A DNA stretch of 64,000 nt from Sulfurimonas crateris. Lineage in GTDB: Bacteria > Campylobacterota > Campylobacteria > Campylobacterales > Sulfurimonadaceae. Below are positions 53,007-62,812 of the stretch, in pieces (within the stretch, counting starts at the first letter, position 1; every line of letters begins with the position of its first letter). The notes under the pieces are model-generated. The model ran no database searches, was not told the DNA's origin, and was given only the letters and a program-made list of their open reading frames with translations. The stretch is taken from positions 1-64,000 of the forward strand of contig CAMCYC010000004.1 in the NCBI GenBank assembly GCA_945883795.1. Direction: 5' to 3'. The position numbers and the translations under genes were made by a program.

Positions 53007-54124
53007 TGTATGATATAGCTATCATTGGTGCTGGTATCAATGGTTGCAGTGTTGCTTATGAGTTTGCAAATTCTGGTAAAAAAGTGATTCTTTTTGATGA
53101 GCAAGGTGTTGCGGGTGGTGGCAGTGGTGCAGCAGGTGCTTTTATCTCCCCAAAATTCTCAAAAGCTGGGGATTTAAAAGAGTTACTCCATGACGCTTTC
53201 GTTTATAGCTTAGATTTTTACGAAAAAAACTTTCCCTCCTATCTCACTAAAGCACCTCTTTTACATATTGCTCAAGATGAAGAAGACTCTGCTATTTTGA
53301 AATATTACAAACTCAATACCTCTTTTGCACTCAAAACTCCCTCAAATACAGTTTTAAATTCTCTTCGTGCAGAAGTGAAGATGCAAGAAAATCTTTGCAT
53401 GGATGGTGGCGTTGTAGATGCTTCTGGTGTTTGTTATGCCATGAGTAAATCGCTCAAATTTGTGCAAGAAAAAGTGAAAACTTTGGTAGAAAAAGATGCA
53501 ATGTGGGTACTCAATGAAAAATATTTAGCAACCCATGTAGTTTTTGCAACAGGTGCTTATGAGAGTATACTCAAAGAGCCATATATAAAACTTCGAGGTG
53601 TTTGGGGACACCGTATTGATATAAAAACTACAACACAAAATACAAGTTCAATCCACCAATTTGTATCAATTTCACCCTCTAAAAATGGAGTTTTAGCGAT
53701 TGGTGCGACACACAATGTCCATTACCATCCCCAACTAGCAACTATGCCTTATGAGGTTGAAGAGGGAAGACTTGAGTTGCTTGAAAAAGCCTCAAGAACA
53801 TTGAAATTAGATAATATAGAGATTCTCAAAGATTATACAGGGCTTCGGTCTGGTTCGTTTGATTATCTCCCTTTAGTTGGAAAACTGGTAAACTCAGAAC
53901 AAACACTTGCACAAAAAAATGGTAATTTTAAAACCAAAAATCCAAACTACGAGAGTTACGCTTATTATCCAAATCTTTACATGATAAACGGAAGTGGCGG
54001 ATACGGTTTTGTGCTTGCTCCTTATTTGGCAAAAATGTTAAGAGAGTTTGTTTTAGAAGATAAAAAAATTGATGCAAGAGTGAATCCTGCGAGGTTCTTT
54101 GCCCGTTGGGCAAAGAAAATTTAA
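53006..54124 (+). CDS. MnmC2-like FAD-dependent oxidoreductase
   Basis: The 372-residue DAO-family flavoprotein has GAGINGCSVAYEFA (8-21) and GGGSGAAGAFISPKFSK near 38-54, followed by KELLHDAF and, at the end, GLRSGSFDYLPLVG and NGSGGYGFVLAP. This resembles the oxidase half of MnmC, which processes cmnm5U34 in tRNA wobble positions. The methyltransferase half is absent, so it would be a stand-alone MnmC2; a generic amino-acid or sarcosine oxidase is the alternative. The ATG shares a base with the sixA stop. Confidence 0.75.
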   Translation: MYDIAIIGAGINGCSVAYEFANSGKKVILFDEQGVAGGGSGAAGAFISPKFSKAGDLKELLHDAFVYSLDFYEKNFPSYLTKAPLLHIAQDEEDSAILKYYKLNTSFALKTPSNTVLNSLRAEVKMQENLCMDGGVVDASGVCYAMSKSLKFVQEKVKTLVEKDAMWVLNEKYLATHVVFATGAYESILKEPYIKLRGVWGHRIDIKTTTQNTSSIHQFVSISPSKNGVLAIGATHNVHYHPQLATMPYEVEEGRLELLEKASRTLKLDNIEILKDYTGLRSGSFDYLPLVGKLVNSEQTLAQKNGNFKTKNPNYESYAYYPNLYMINGSGGYGFVLAPYLAKMLREFVLEDKKIDARVNPARFFARWAKKI

Positions 54125-54870
54125 CTAATTTTTTGGATAGTTGGAGGGTTTGTTCTAAACGCATTTTTAAAAGCGTTTGCACGAATATCTCTCATTTTTC
54201 CAGTTGCCATGGGTGCTAAAAAATAAGCATTTTCTACACACTCATTTTCATGCTGATTGTTATCATAAGTAAACGCAATCACTTTTCCAAGTTTTGCAAT
54301 ATGGGTAGATAAATTTTTAGCATAACTGATAATATCTTTATGGTGTCTATCATGTTTATGACCACTTCCAAAATAGACAAATTTACCATTTAACCTAATA
54401 TTTAAATAGTCTTGATAGTTAAGGTTTTTGTCATAACGGGTGAGCTGATTTGAACTATATTTACCCAAATCTGCATCAAACTCTTCAAGAATTGGAGTGG
54501 GTTCAATATCTGGTCTATTGATATTAAAGAGGTATTTTATCTCTATAAGCTGACCTCTATAGCCATCTTTTATGGATTTTGCAAAAATGTGCATAAGCTC
54601 ATTTAATGCCAATTCATGAAACTCATCATCAAACTCAAACCCTTGGTCTGCAAGTTTTTTATTTGTATGAAAGCCAATTGGGCTTATGGTTGGATTATAT
54701 AAAAATATAGTTCCTGCGACTGTTTTGCGTTTTTTTCCAAGTAACTCTTCAAATTCATCTTTCGTTATCTTTATATCTTCTCGCTCTTCATCTTTTTCAT
54801 TGATATAAATATAGTGTTGTGTTAAATATTCTATATCAAAATTTGTTGAAAATTTTCCAAATGTTTGCAT
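54121..54870 (-). CDS. Conserved hypothetical protein
   Basis: The 249-residue soluble protein has no signal peptide or membrane segment. Its C-terminal part has a cluster of His residues (SGHKHDRHHKDI near 166-177) and a Asn/His-rich stretch (TYDNNQHENECVENAY), which could bind metal, but no named family is recognised. It converges with the MnmC2-like gene with a 4-base overlap. Its upstream space (54871-54991) is divergent from the REC-GGDEF-EAL gene. Confidence 0.65.
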   Translation of the reverse strand: MQTFGKFSTNFDIEYLTQHYIYINEKDEEREDIKITKDEFEELLGKKRKTVAGTIFLYNPTISPIGFHTNKKLADQGFEFDDEFHELALNELMHIFAKSIKDGYRGQLIEIKYLFNINRPDIEPTPILEEFDADLGKYSSNQLTRYDKNLNYQDYLNIRLNGKFVYFGSGHKHDRHHKDIISYAKNLSTHIAKLGKVIAFTYDNNQHENECVENAYFLAPMATGKMRDIRANAFKNAFRTNPPTIQKIS

Positions 54871-54991
54871 CTAAATCCTTCGTTATAATTAGGCGAATTA
54901 TACTCTAATCAAAGAGAAAAATATTCTTAAGAACAATGTTATTGTTTATAAGATAAAATAATACTATTTAATTTTTGGAAGATAACACACT

Positions 54992-56713
54992 ATGAAAATA
55001 CCTAAAATCCTTATTGTAGATGATAAATATGCAAGCATTCTTTCCTTGAAAACTATACTTAAAAAAGTAAATGCTGAATTTATTAGTGCAAGTTCTGGAA
55101 ATGAGGCACTTGCCTCTGTTTTAGAACATGAAATCATGCTGATTTTACTAGATGTAAACATGCCTGATATGGATGGTTTTGAAGTTGCGTCTTTATTAAG
55201 AGAGGAGGAATTAACTAAATATATTCCTATTATTTTTCTTACAGCTATGGATAGAAATAATTATAATATTCGCCAAGGGTATAGTGTTGGCGGTGTTGAT
55301 TTTCTTTATAAGCCGATTGACCCATTTGTTTTAGTCTCAAAAATTAAAATTTTTTTAGATTTATGGAGTTTAAAAGAGACTCTGCAAGAAGAAATTATAC
55401 TCCGTAAAAATAAAGAGCAAGAGATAGAATTTATCTCAGGGCATGACACTCTTACAGGATTATATAATAGAAGAAAATTTCATGCTAAATTATCTGACGA
55501 AATCAAACGGGCACAACGGGAAAATACGACATTTGCACTCCTATTTTTAGACCTTGATGGATTTAAAAAAGTAAATGATACACTCGGACATAATGCAGGT
55601 GATTATTTGCTCAAAGTGATTGCAGATGCCTTTAAACGAGAAGTGCGTGATTATGATATTATTGCTCGATATGGTGGCGATGAGTTTGTTATTTTGTTGC
55701 TTAATATTGATACAAACTATGATATTTTTGAGAGACTTAATCGACTTATTGCAACTGCTTCAAAAATCTATTTTTACGGTACTCATGAAATACAAGTTGG
55801 TGTGAGCATTGGGGTGTCCATGTATCCAGAACATGGAGCAAAAGATACAGAATTATTGACGCATGCAGATACGGCTATGTATCTAGCAAAAGAGCAAGGT
55901 AAAAATTGTTTTAGATTTTATAATCAAGAGCTAAATAGCCAACTCAAACGCCGTTTACTTTTAGATAAACATATTAAAAAAGCGTTACAAAACAATGAGT
56001 TTGAATTATTTTTCCAGCCTGTTATGAATCTTCAGACCAAAGAGATAGTAGGTGGCGAATCGTTATTAAGATGGAAAAATGAAACTCTTGGGCAAGTTCC
56101 TCCTGATGAGTTTATCTCTATAGCTGAGATGAATGGGATGATACATCAGATAGGAATATGGGTTTTGGAAGAAACTTTGAAAATCATGCAAGAGTATCCA
56201 GATTTACACATGGCGATAAATGCATCAAGTTTACAATTTATGAATAATCAACTTTATGATGCACTTGCTTTGAATATTGCACAAGGTAAACTCAATCCAC
56301 AAAAGCTTGAAGTGGAGATTACAGAGGGGTTACTTTTAGATGCAGAAAAAATTGGAGCAAGTAGATTATTTGCAATCAGTGGACTTGGTATCTCTTTATC
56401 TATAGATGATTTTGGTACTGGTTACTCTTCTTTGAGTTATCTCAAACGATGTCCTGTCAATACTGTTAAAATAGATAAAAGTTTTGTGATAAATATTCCA
56501 AATACTGAGGATGAAGCGTTGTGTAAAGCCATTATTGCGATGGCGGAAGCGTTGGGTCTTAAAGTAATAGCAGAGGGTGTGGAGACATTAGAACAAGAAC
56601 TTTTTTTGACAAAAAACGGGTGTGAATTTTCACAAGGATATTATCTTTCTAAACCACTCCCAAAATCTGAATTTATAAAGTTTTTAAAGCAGAGGAGATA
56701 CAAAGATGAATAA
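54992..56713 (+). CDS. Response regulator: REC-GGDEF-EAL
   Basis: The 573-residue soluble protein has a receiver (about 5-125; Asp near 55 in LLLDVNMPDMDG, Lys in YKPID), GGDEF (about 145-310; RYGGDEF near 229 preceded by an I-site RDYD) and EAL (about 325-570; ESL in place of EAL, INASSL, EITEG, SIDDFGTGYSSL, KIDKSF, AEGVET). Both enzymatic activities look intact, so phosphorylation may switch between making and degrading c-di-GMP. It overlaps the hybrid kinase start by 8 bases, so that kinase is its likely partner. Confidence 0.92.
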   Translation: MKIPKILIVDDKYASILSLKTILKKVNAEFISASSGNEALASVLEHEIMLILLDVNMPDMDGFEVASLLREEELTKYIPIIFLTAMDRNNYNIRQGYSVGGVDFLYKPIDPFVLVSKIKIFLDLWSLKETLQEEIILRKNKEQEIEFISGHDTLTGLYNRRKFHAKLSDEIKRAQRENTTFALLFLDLDGFKKVNDTLGHNAGDYLLKVIADAFKREVRDYDIIARYGGDEFVILLLNIDTNYDIFERLNRLIATASKIYFYGTHEIQVGVSIGVSMYPEHGAKDTELLTHADTAMYLAKEQGKNCFRFYNQELNSQLKRRLLLDKHIKKALQNNEFELFFQPVMNLQTKEIVGGESLLRWKNETLGQVPPDEFISIAEMNGMIHQIGIWVLEETLKIMQEYPDLHMAINASSLQFMNNQLYDALALNIAQGKLNPQKLEVEITEGLLLDAEKIGASRLFAISGLGISLSIDDFGTGYSSLSYLKRCPVNTVKIDKSFVINIPNTEDEALCKAIIAMAEALGLKVIAEGVETLEQELFLTKNGCEFSQGYYLSKPLPKSEFIKFLKQRRYKDE

Positions 56714-59700
56714 GTGGTCTATAAAAGCAAAGTTAAATATAGTTTTTTCAATTATCTTATTTTTTGTTCTTTTTTTATCTGGATATAGTATTTACAATAC
56801 TCATAAATTATCAGATGGTTTTATCCGATACAAAGATATGAGTAAAAATATTTTATTGGCAAGTGATATTCAATTTAACATGTTAAAAGGATTAACATAT
56901 TTTAAAGACTATATTAAAACTATGAGTACAAATGATATAAATGATTTTCATAATTCCTACATAAAAACAACAGGTTTGATAGAAAAATTACTAGAAAAAA
57001 CTCAAAATCATACGCAATTACTTAAATTTATAGAGATGTTGAATGAATTGAAAAAATATGATTTGAGTTTTTCTAAAGTTGTAAATTATATGAATGAAAG
57101 AAACGAGATTACTCATAATAATTTTGATATTCATGGAGCTGAGATGATTGAACTTTTGAGTGAAGTTGCCTACACTTCAACTGAAGATAAAGTAAGTCAT
57201 GTAGCTTTGAATGCTGATAATGGAATTCACACAGTATTATTGGTAAGACTTTATACTGTGAAATATTTGACATCAAGCTTTTTTCCCGATGCAAAAAGAG
57301 CAAAGGTAGAGTTACAAAATTTACGAAATAATTTGCTAGAACTTCAAAAAGAGATGGAAAATTTAGGAAGAATTGCAGATATAAAAAGGGTCATAGAACT
57401 TATTGATATCTATGAAAAAGGTCTTGATAGAGTTGTTGTGATTATTAGAGAGAGTGATAAAATTATTCAAGATGAACTCAATTTCATTGGTTTAGAGATT
57501 GGAATGTTGGTAGAAAATGTCCAAACATCAATTCAAGCAGAGCAGGAAAAAATTGGTAAAGAGGTGCTAAAACTTGATAAAAGCATTATAAGCACTTCTG
57601 TTTTAGTCTCTTCTTTAGTGCTTTTATTTGTGCTTTTACTGAGCTATTTAATTTCACGAAATATTGGACATTCCCTTTCTTTACTTCATATAGCGATTAA
57701 AAATTTATTGAGTAAGAGAAATAGAAGTGCTCGTATAAATATAAGTACAACCGATGAAATAAGTGCCATCTCTCAAGATTTTAATCTCTATCTCAAAACA
57801 ATAGAAAACGATTATATAGAGGATGAGAAGCTGATAGAAAAAGCAAAACTTATTGCACAAGGCAATTATGAAACTATCATTTATCCACGAAATGATGAAG
57901 ATACTTTAGGTCTATTATTGCAAAATATCACACAAACATTAAAAGATTTTGCGAAAATTACTAATTCTGTGGCAAATGGAGATTTACAAACAAGCGTAGA
58001 GGTCAAAAGTGAGAATGATATACTTGCTATTTCTTTGAATAAAATGGTAGATATTCTCAAAGATGTTGCACAAAAAGCTGATGAAATTTCTCGTGGCAAC
58101 TACGATTTGGAGATAATTCCAAAAAATAATAAAGATATTTTGAGTATAGCTTTACAAAAAATGACACTTAAATTACGAAGCTTATTTAATGAAAGAGAGA
58201 TAACGGAGTGGACACAAACTGCTCAAGTGAATGTAGCAAATATTTTACGACTTGATACCACTGTTGAGCTGTTAAGTCAAAATCTTCTTGAAAAAATTAG
58301 TCAATATACAAATGCTTTTGTTGGCTCTTTGTATATGAAAGATGATGAATACTCTTTAGAACTAAGTGCTGTTTATGCACATGCAAACAAGAAATCACTT
58401 CAAAGAAAAATTGAACTGGGTGAGGGGATAGTAGGTCAAGCTGCAAAAGAGGATAGGATTATCATCATGAAGCATGTTCCAAAAGATTATATTTCCATTC
58501 AATCAAGCTTAGGACAAAGTGTTTCTCTTCATTTGATAGTGATACCGTTTTCTTATAAAGGGGATTTGCGTGGCGTTTTAGAACTTGGATATTTTGAAGA
58601 GATTGATACTAAAATAGTTTCGTTATTGGAACTTTTAAGAGAAAGTTTTGGTATCGCATTTGAAAATATTCTGGCAAAAGATAGACTTCATAAAGCACTT
58701 TTTAAAGAGCAATCTATCTCAGAAGAGTTACAAGTGCAAGAGGAAGAGTTGCGTGTAAGCAATGAAAGTTTGGTTATTCAAAGTAAAAAATTACAAGCTC
58801 AAAAAGATGCTCTTGAACAATCTGCTATTGAAATAAAAACAAAAGCAAGAGAGATAGAGTTAGCAAGTAAATATAAATCAGAATTTTTAGCCAATATGAG
58901 TCATGAACTACGAACTCCGCTTAATAGTTTATTGATATTAGCATACTCTTTGAGTCTGAATGAAGAGAATCATCTTTCCAAAGATGAGGTGGAATCTGCT
59001 GAAGTTATTTATGAAAGTGGGCAACATTTACTTTCGTTAATCAATGATGTTTTGGATATTGCCAAAGTTGAAGCGGGTAAAATGGTCATAAATCAAGAGC
59101 GTATAAATAGCGGTGAACTTTTGCATGATATAAACAAACGATTTGCACATATGGCAAAAGATAAAAATATCACTTTTGAAACTATCAAATCCGAAAATAT
59201 GGTGCATGAATTTATAAGCGATAAAGTAAAAGTAACGCAGATATTGACAAATCTTATCTCTAACGCACTGAAATTCACAAAAGAAGGTGGGGTTTTTGTA
59301 AATTTATTGCGTCATGAAAATCAACTTTATTTTAGTGTTCGTGATGATGGTATTGGAATAGAAATAGATAAACAAGCAACTATTTTTGAGGCTTTTAAAC
59401 AAGCTGATAATTCAACTACGAGAACTTATGGCGGTACGGGTTTGGGACTCTCTATTGCTCTAAATTTTGCAAAACTTTTAGGTGGTAATATTACTCTCAA
59501 AAGTGAATTAGGAGTAGGGAGTGAGTTTACTTTGATACTTCCATGTATTGTAGGTATTTATGAGGCAACAAAACCAATAGAACAAGAGTATATTGTCATG
59601 CAAGAAAAAATGGTTTTTCTATTTTTGGACGATAGAGAGAGTTTAGATAAAACAAAACCACTTTTCCTTATTATAGAAGATGACATGAAGTTTGCAAAAA

Positions 59701-60791
59701 TATTGTATAACAGTTGCAAGGAAAAAGGGTATCAAGCTATTGTTGCAGTAGATGGTGAGAGCGGACTTAATTTAGCATCGCAGTACGATTTTAGTGGAAT
59801 TATCCTCGATTATATGCTTCCTGGATATAACGGTGCAGACATTCTTACATTACTCAAGCAAAATCCAAAGACGCAATATACTCCAGTACATATCATGAGT
59901 GCTGTAGATAATCTTATGAACATGAAAGAGCTAGGAGCTATAGGTCAGCTCACAAAACCAGTATCAAAAGAACAAATTCATACAGTTTTAGAAGAGCTTA
60001 AAAAATATAATAATGATTTGGATTTATTGCTACTAAATATCGAAGATGCCTCATTGCAAGAACTTCTTACAAAAGAAAAAGTCTCTTTTTCAGTCGCTTT
60101 GGATACTACTCAAGGGCTAAAACTTTTACAAGAAAATACCTATTCAGCGATAATTTTAGGTATTAATTTGTCAAATATGCAAGATTATCACCTTCTCGAA
60201 AATATAGAGGAAAACAAAAATATTATCAATAAACCTCCAATTATTATCTGTACAGACAGAGAATTAAATGATGCTGAATATGACAAACTTCAAAGTTATT
60301 CTCAGCGTATAATTGTTGATTCACTCGCCTCTCAAGAGAGATTATTAGATGAAATCTCTTTATTTACAAATCATGCAAAAAAGAATAATCTTTCCCAAAC
60401 AAGTCAAGAGACAAATATGCATTTAAGTGGAAAAGTTGTTTTACTTGTAGATGATGATATGAGAAATACCTACGCATTAGCCAAAATTCTTCGTCAAAGA
60501 AGTCTTACCGTACATATCGCTTCTGGTGGAAAAAGAGCTTTAAATCTCTTAGAAGAGATACCAAAAATTGATATTATATTAATGGATATTATGATGCCTG
60601 AAATGGATGGTTATGAAACTATCCAAGAGATTAAAAAAAATAACTTTTATGATAATATTCCTATTGTGGCATTGACTGCAAATGCAATGTCTGAGGATAA
60701 ACAAAAATGTCTAAATGCAGGTGCAAATGATTATATTACGAAGCCTGTTAATATAGATAAATTGATTGTGATGATACAAATGTGGCTATAA
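56706..60791 (+). CDS. Large hybrid histidine kinase with GAF and receivers
   Basis: The 1361-residue membrane protein has two membrane segments (about 10-29 and 297-318) around a 265-residue helical periplasmic sensor. HAMP-like repeats (about 320-505), a GAF domain (about 515-660) and a coiled coil follow. Next come a DHp domain with SHELRTPLN (His near 731), an HATPase (about 840-960; GTGLGLSIA) and three receiver-like modules: REC1 (about 985-1105, Asp in LDYMLPG), a degenerate middle one (about 1115-1225, ILGINLS without Asp) and REC3 (about 1243-1361, MDIMMPEMDG). It overlaps the response regulator gene before it and cheR after it. Confidence 0.9.
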   Translation: MNKWSIKAKLNIVFSIILFFVLFLSGYSIYNTHKLSDGFIRYKDMSKNILLASDIQFNMLKGLTYFKDYIKTMSTNDINDFHNSYIKTTGLIEKLLEKTQNHTQLLKFIEMLNELKKYDLSFSKVVNYMNERNEITHNNFDIHGAEMIELLSEVAYTSTEDKVSHVALNADNGIHTVLLVRLYTVKYLTSSFFPDAKRAKVELQNLRNNLLELQKEMENLGRIADIKRVIELIDIYEKGLDRVVVIIRESDKIIQDELNFIGLEIGMLVENVQTSIQAEQEKIGKEVLKLDKSIISTSVLVSSLVLLFVLLLSYLISRNIGHSLSLLHIAIKNLLSKRNRSARINISTTDEISAISQDFNLYLKTIENDYIEDEKLIEKAKLIAQGNYETIIYPRNDEDTLGLLLQNITQTLKDFAKITNSVANGDLQTSVEVKSENDILAISLNKMVDILKDVAQKADEISRGNYDLEIIPKNNKDILSIALQKMTLKLRSLFNEREITEWTQTAQVNVANILRLDTTVELLSQNLLEKISQYTNAFVGSLYMKDDEYSLELSAVYAHANKKSLQRKIELGEGIVGQAAKEDRIIIMKHVPKDYISIQSSLGQSVSLHLIVIPFSYKGDLRGVLELGYFEEIDTKIVSLLELLRESFGIAFENILAKDRLHKALFKEQSISEELQVQEEELRVSNESLVIQSKKLQAQKDALEQSAIEIKTKAREIELASKYKSEFLANMSHELRTPLNSLLILAYSLSLNEENHLSKDEVESAEVIYESGQHLLSLINDVLDIAKVEAGKMVINQERINSGELLHDINKRFAHMAKDKNITFETIKSENMVHEFISDKVKVTQILTNLISNALKFTKEGGVFVNLLRHENQLYFSVRDDGIGIEIDKQATIFEAFKQADNSTTRTYGGTGLGLSIALNFAKLLGGNITLKSELGVGSEFTLILPCIVGIYEATKPIEQEYIVMQEKMVFLFLDDRESLDKTKPLFLIIEDDMKFAKILYNSCKEKGYQAIVAVDGESGLNLASQYDFSGIILDYMLPGYNGADILTLLKQNPKTQYTPVHIMSAVDNLMNMKELGAIGQLTKPVSKEQIHTVLEELKKYNNDLDLLLLNIEDASLQELLTKEKVSFSVALDTTQGLKLLQENTYSAIILGINLSNMQDYHLLENIEENKNIINKPPIIICTDRELNDAEYDKLQSYSQRIIVDSLASQERLLDEISLFTNHAKKNNLSQTSQETNMHLSGKVVLLVDDDMRNTYALAKILRQRSLTVHIASGGKRALNLLEEIPKIDIILMDIMMPEMDGYETIQEIKKNNFYDNIPIVALTANAMSEDKQKCLNAGANDYITKPVNIDKLIVMIQMWL

Positions 60792-61621
60792 AAAATTTAA
60801 CACAAAATGAGATAGAACTCATTGAACTTGAACTTTTTTTAGAAGCACTACATAAACTTTATAGATACGATTTTAAGAATTATCTCAAATCGTATCTTCT
60901 TCGTCGTGTCAAAAATTTTGCTTTTGAAAATCAAGTAGACTCTATCTCTTCATTGATTCCGCTTATGATACAAGATAGTTTATTTGCGATAAAATTTGTC
61001 AATTACATGACAATTCAGTATTCGAGTTTATTTCGAGATGCTCTATTTTTCAAACAACTTTCAACAAATGTTTTTCCTTATTTAAGCACTTTTGCCCGTA
61101 TTAAAATTTGGATTGCAGGGTGTGCGAATGGTGAAGAGATATACTCTATGGTTATTTTGTTAAAAGAGGCAGGTTTACTTGAAAAAACAACGATATATGC
61201 TACCGATATTAGTCATGAAGCAATCTATCAAGCAAAATTAGGAATACTCAATGCGATTCATGCCAGAGATATCCAAGCGTATAATGATTCTGGTGGTATT
61301 GGAAGTTTAAGTGAGTATTTTGTACATGGCTATGGCGAATATAAAATAAAAGATTATCTTTTATCCAATGTGATTTTTGAAAAACATAATCTTATTGAAG
61401 ATAACCCTTTTGTTTTAGCACATCTTGTTTTATGTAGGAATGTCATGATTTATTTTAATCAAAAATTGCAAAATGATGTCTTTAAATTGCTCAATAACTC
61501 TCTTATGCTCAATGGATATTTAGGGATAGGGATGGATGAAAAACTTGAGTATTTAGATGATTCTTCTAATTTTAAAAGATTAAAAAATAGCATTAGTGTG
61601 TATAAAAAGTTGCCTCTATGA
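60782..61621 (+). CDS. CheR-type protein-glutamate methyltransferase
   Basis: The 279-residue protein is a CheR-family SAM-dependent methyltransferase: an N-terminal helical domain (LRRVKNF, basic), the SAM-binding segment KIWIAGCANGEEIYSMVILLKE near 109-130, YATDIS near 139 and LCRNVMIYF near 218. CheR methylates chemoreceptor glutamates. Here there is no CheB, CheA or receptor alongside; instead it overlaps a hybrid kinase gene by 10 bases, as in kinase-linked CheR systems. The start is GTG at 60782. Confidence 0.88.
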   Translation: MAIKNLTQNEIELIELELFLEALHKLYRYDFKNYLKSYLLRRVKNFAFENQVDSISSLIPLMIQDSLFAIKFVNYMTIQYSSLFRDALFFKQLSTNVFPYLSTFARIKIWIAGCANGEEIYSMVILLKEAGLLEKTTIYATDISHEAIYQAKLGILNAIHARDIQAYNDSGGIGSLSEYFVHGYGEYKIKDYLLSNVIFEKHNLIEDNPFVLAHLVLCRNVMIYFNQKLQNDVFKLLNNSLMLNGYLGIGMDEKLEYLDDSSNFKRLKNSISVYKKLPL

Positions 61622-62379
61622 TATATGCAATATTTATGATTTTTACACTTATCGTAGTTATAATTGCATTTTATCAATGGCAATATTTTATGATTTTTAC
61701 ACCAACTTATTACCGTGAAGATATTTTGGATGGGCATTTTGAGATGGTGAGTATTGTCATGTCAGACGGAGTTGCACTTGAAGGGGTTGTTTTTACTCCT
61801 GAGCATTTTGCATCAACACTTCTTTTTTTTGCAGGGAGAAGTGAAGATAGTATTGGATTGATAAAGAAATTATCTTTAACATTTACAAATACAAGAATTA
61901 TTACTTTTAATTACCGCTCTTATGGTAAAAATAAAGGGAGTATAAATGAAAAAAATATGTTAGAAGATAGTCTTAAAATAGCACAAATAGTGCAAAAAAA
62001 TTATGGAGATTTTTACCTTTTAGGATTTTCAATAGGTTCAAGTGTTGCTTCTTTTGTAGCAAGTCAGCAGAGTGTGATTGCACTTTTTTTGATTGGTGCT
62101 TTTGATAGCATGGTAGGTTTGGTAAAACAAAAATATGGGGTAAATCTTTCTTGGATTTTGAGATATAAGTTTGATACTGCCACATTTCTTAGTAAAGTGG
62201 AAGCACCAACATATATTTTTGTGAGTAAAAGTGACGGCATCACCTATATACAAAATGCAAGAGCGTTACAAAAACATGGAAAAAGTATTGTGTTGTTTGA
62301 AGAATTAAACAATTTACATCACAAAGAGATACTTTGGGATGCAAGAGTTACAAATAAAATAAATGAGGTTTTATATTGA
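61618..62379 (+). CDS. Membrane-anchored alpha/beta hydrolase (Bem46/ABHD13-like)
   Basis: The 253-residue protein has one N-terminal membrane helix (about 3-22) and an alpha/beta-hydrolase domain with the nucleophile elbow GFSIGSS (Ser near 142), TFNYRSYGKNKG near 97-108, a likely acid Asp in SKSDGIT near 204 and a His in NLHHKEIL near 232. The layout resembles Bem46/ABHD13-like hydrolases. Substrate unknown. It overlaps cheR by 4 bases, so it is part of the same operon. Confidence 0.8.
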   Translation: MIYAIFMIFTLIVVIIAFYQWQYFMIFTPTYYREDILDGHFEMVSIVMSDGVALEGVVFTPEHFASTLLFFAGRSEDSIGLIKKLSLTFTNTRIITFNYRSYGKNKGSINEKNMLEDSLKIAQIVQKNYGDFYLLGFSIGSSVASFVASQQSVIALFLIGAFDSMVGLVKQKYGVNLSWILRYKFDTATFLSKVEAPTYIFVSKSDGITYIQNARALQKHGKSIVLFEELNNLHHKEILWDARVTNKINEVLY

Positions 62380-62744
62380 GTAAAGGTTTTATAGTAATGT
62401 TTTTTATCACTTTGGGAGTGATTGAATTTTTGGCAACAACAACTTTAGAGATACAAGTTGTTGCAAATATGTGGGATAAAACAAACCATTTAAGTGCTTT
62501 TTTTGTACTTTATATTTTACTTTCATTCGCATTTAAAAGCTTATCTAAAGTTCAAAAAATTATTTTTCTTTTGAGTTTTGGAGTGCAAATAGAGATAATA
62601 CAAATTTTTATAGATGGAAGAGATTTTTCATTATACGATATTTTTGCAGACAGTGTTGGAATTGCACTTGCTGTCCTTTTCTCTTATTTACCAATTTTAA
62701 AAAGAATCAGTGAATCTTTCAAAAAGCCTATAAGCGGTCTTTAA
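62376..62744 (+). CDS. VanZ-like membrane protein
   Basis: The 122-residue protein has four membrane segments and the VanZ-family pattern: DKTNHLSAFFVLY near 34-46, then EIIQIFIDGRDFSLYDIFADSVG near 71-94. VanZ-like proteins are of unclear function; VanZ gives low-level teicoplanin resistance. The start is TTG at 62376, overlapping the hydrolase stop by 4 bases. It is the last gene of the kinase-cheR operon. Confidence 0.82.
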   Translation: MSKGFIVMFFITLGVIEFLATTTLEIQVVANMWDKTNHLSAFFVLYILLSFAFKSLSKVQKIIFLLSFGVQIEIIQIFIDGRDFSLYDIFADSVGIALAVLFSYLPILKRISESFKKPISGL

Positions 62745-62756
62745 ATAATAAAAATA

Positions 62757-62762
62757 TATAAT
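62757..62762 (+). promoter_or_regulatory. -10 element of the tetR gene
   Basis: TATAAT lies 51 bases before the tetR ATG. The 21-bp operator begins 8 bases downstream, over the expected transcription start. Confidence 0.55.
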
Positions 62763-62769
62763 CCCTATT

Positions 62770-62790
62770 AATGACCGACTATCAGTCATT
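62770..62790. promoter_or_regulatory. TetR-type operator, 21-bp palindrome
   Basis: The left half AATGACCGAC and right half ATCAGTCATT around a central T match in 8 of 10 pairs, giving ATGAC...GTCAT arms typical of TetR-family operators. It covers the predicted transcription start between the -10 box and the tetR ribosome binding site (TAGGGA), so repression by the gene's own product is likely. Confidence 0.65.
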
Positions 62791-62812
62791 TTAAAATAAA
62801 GTAGGGATTGAT

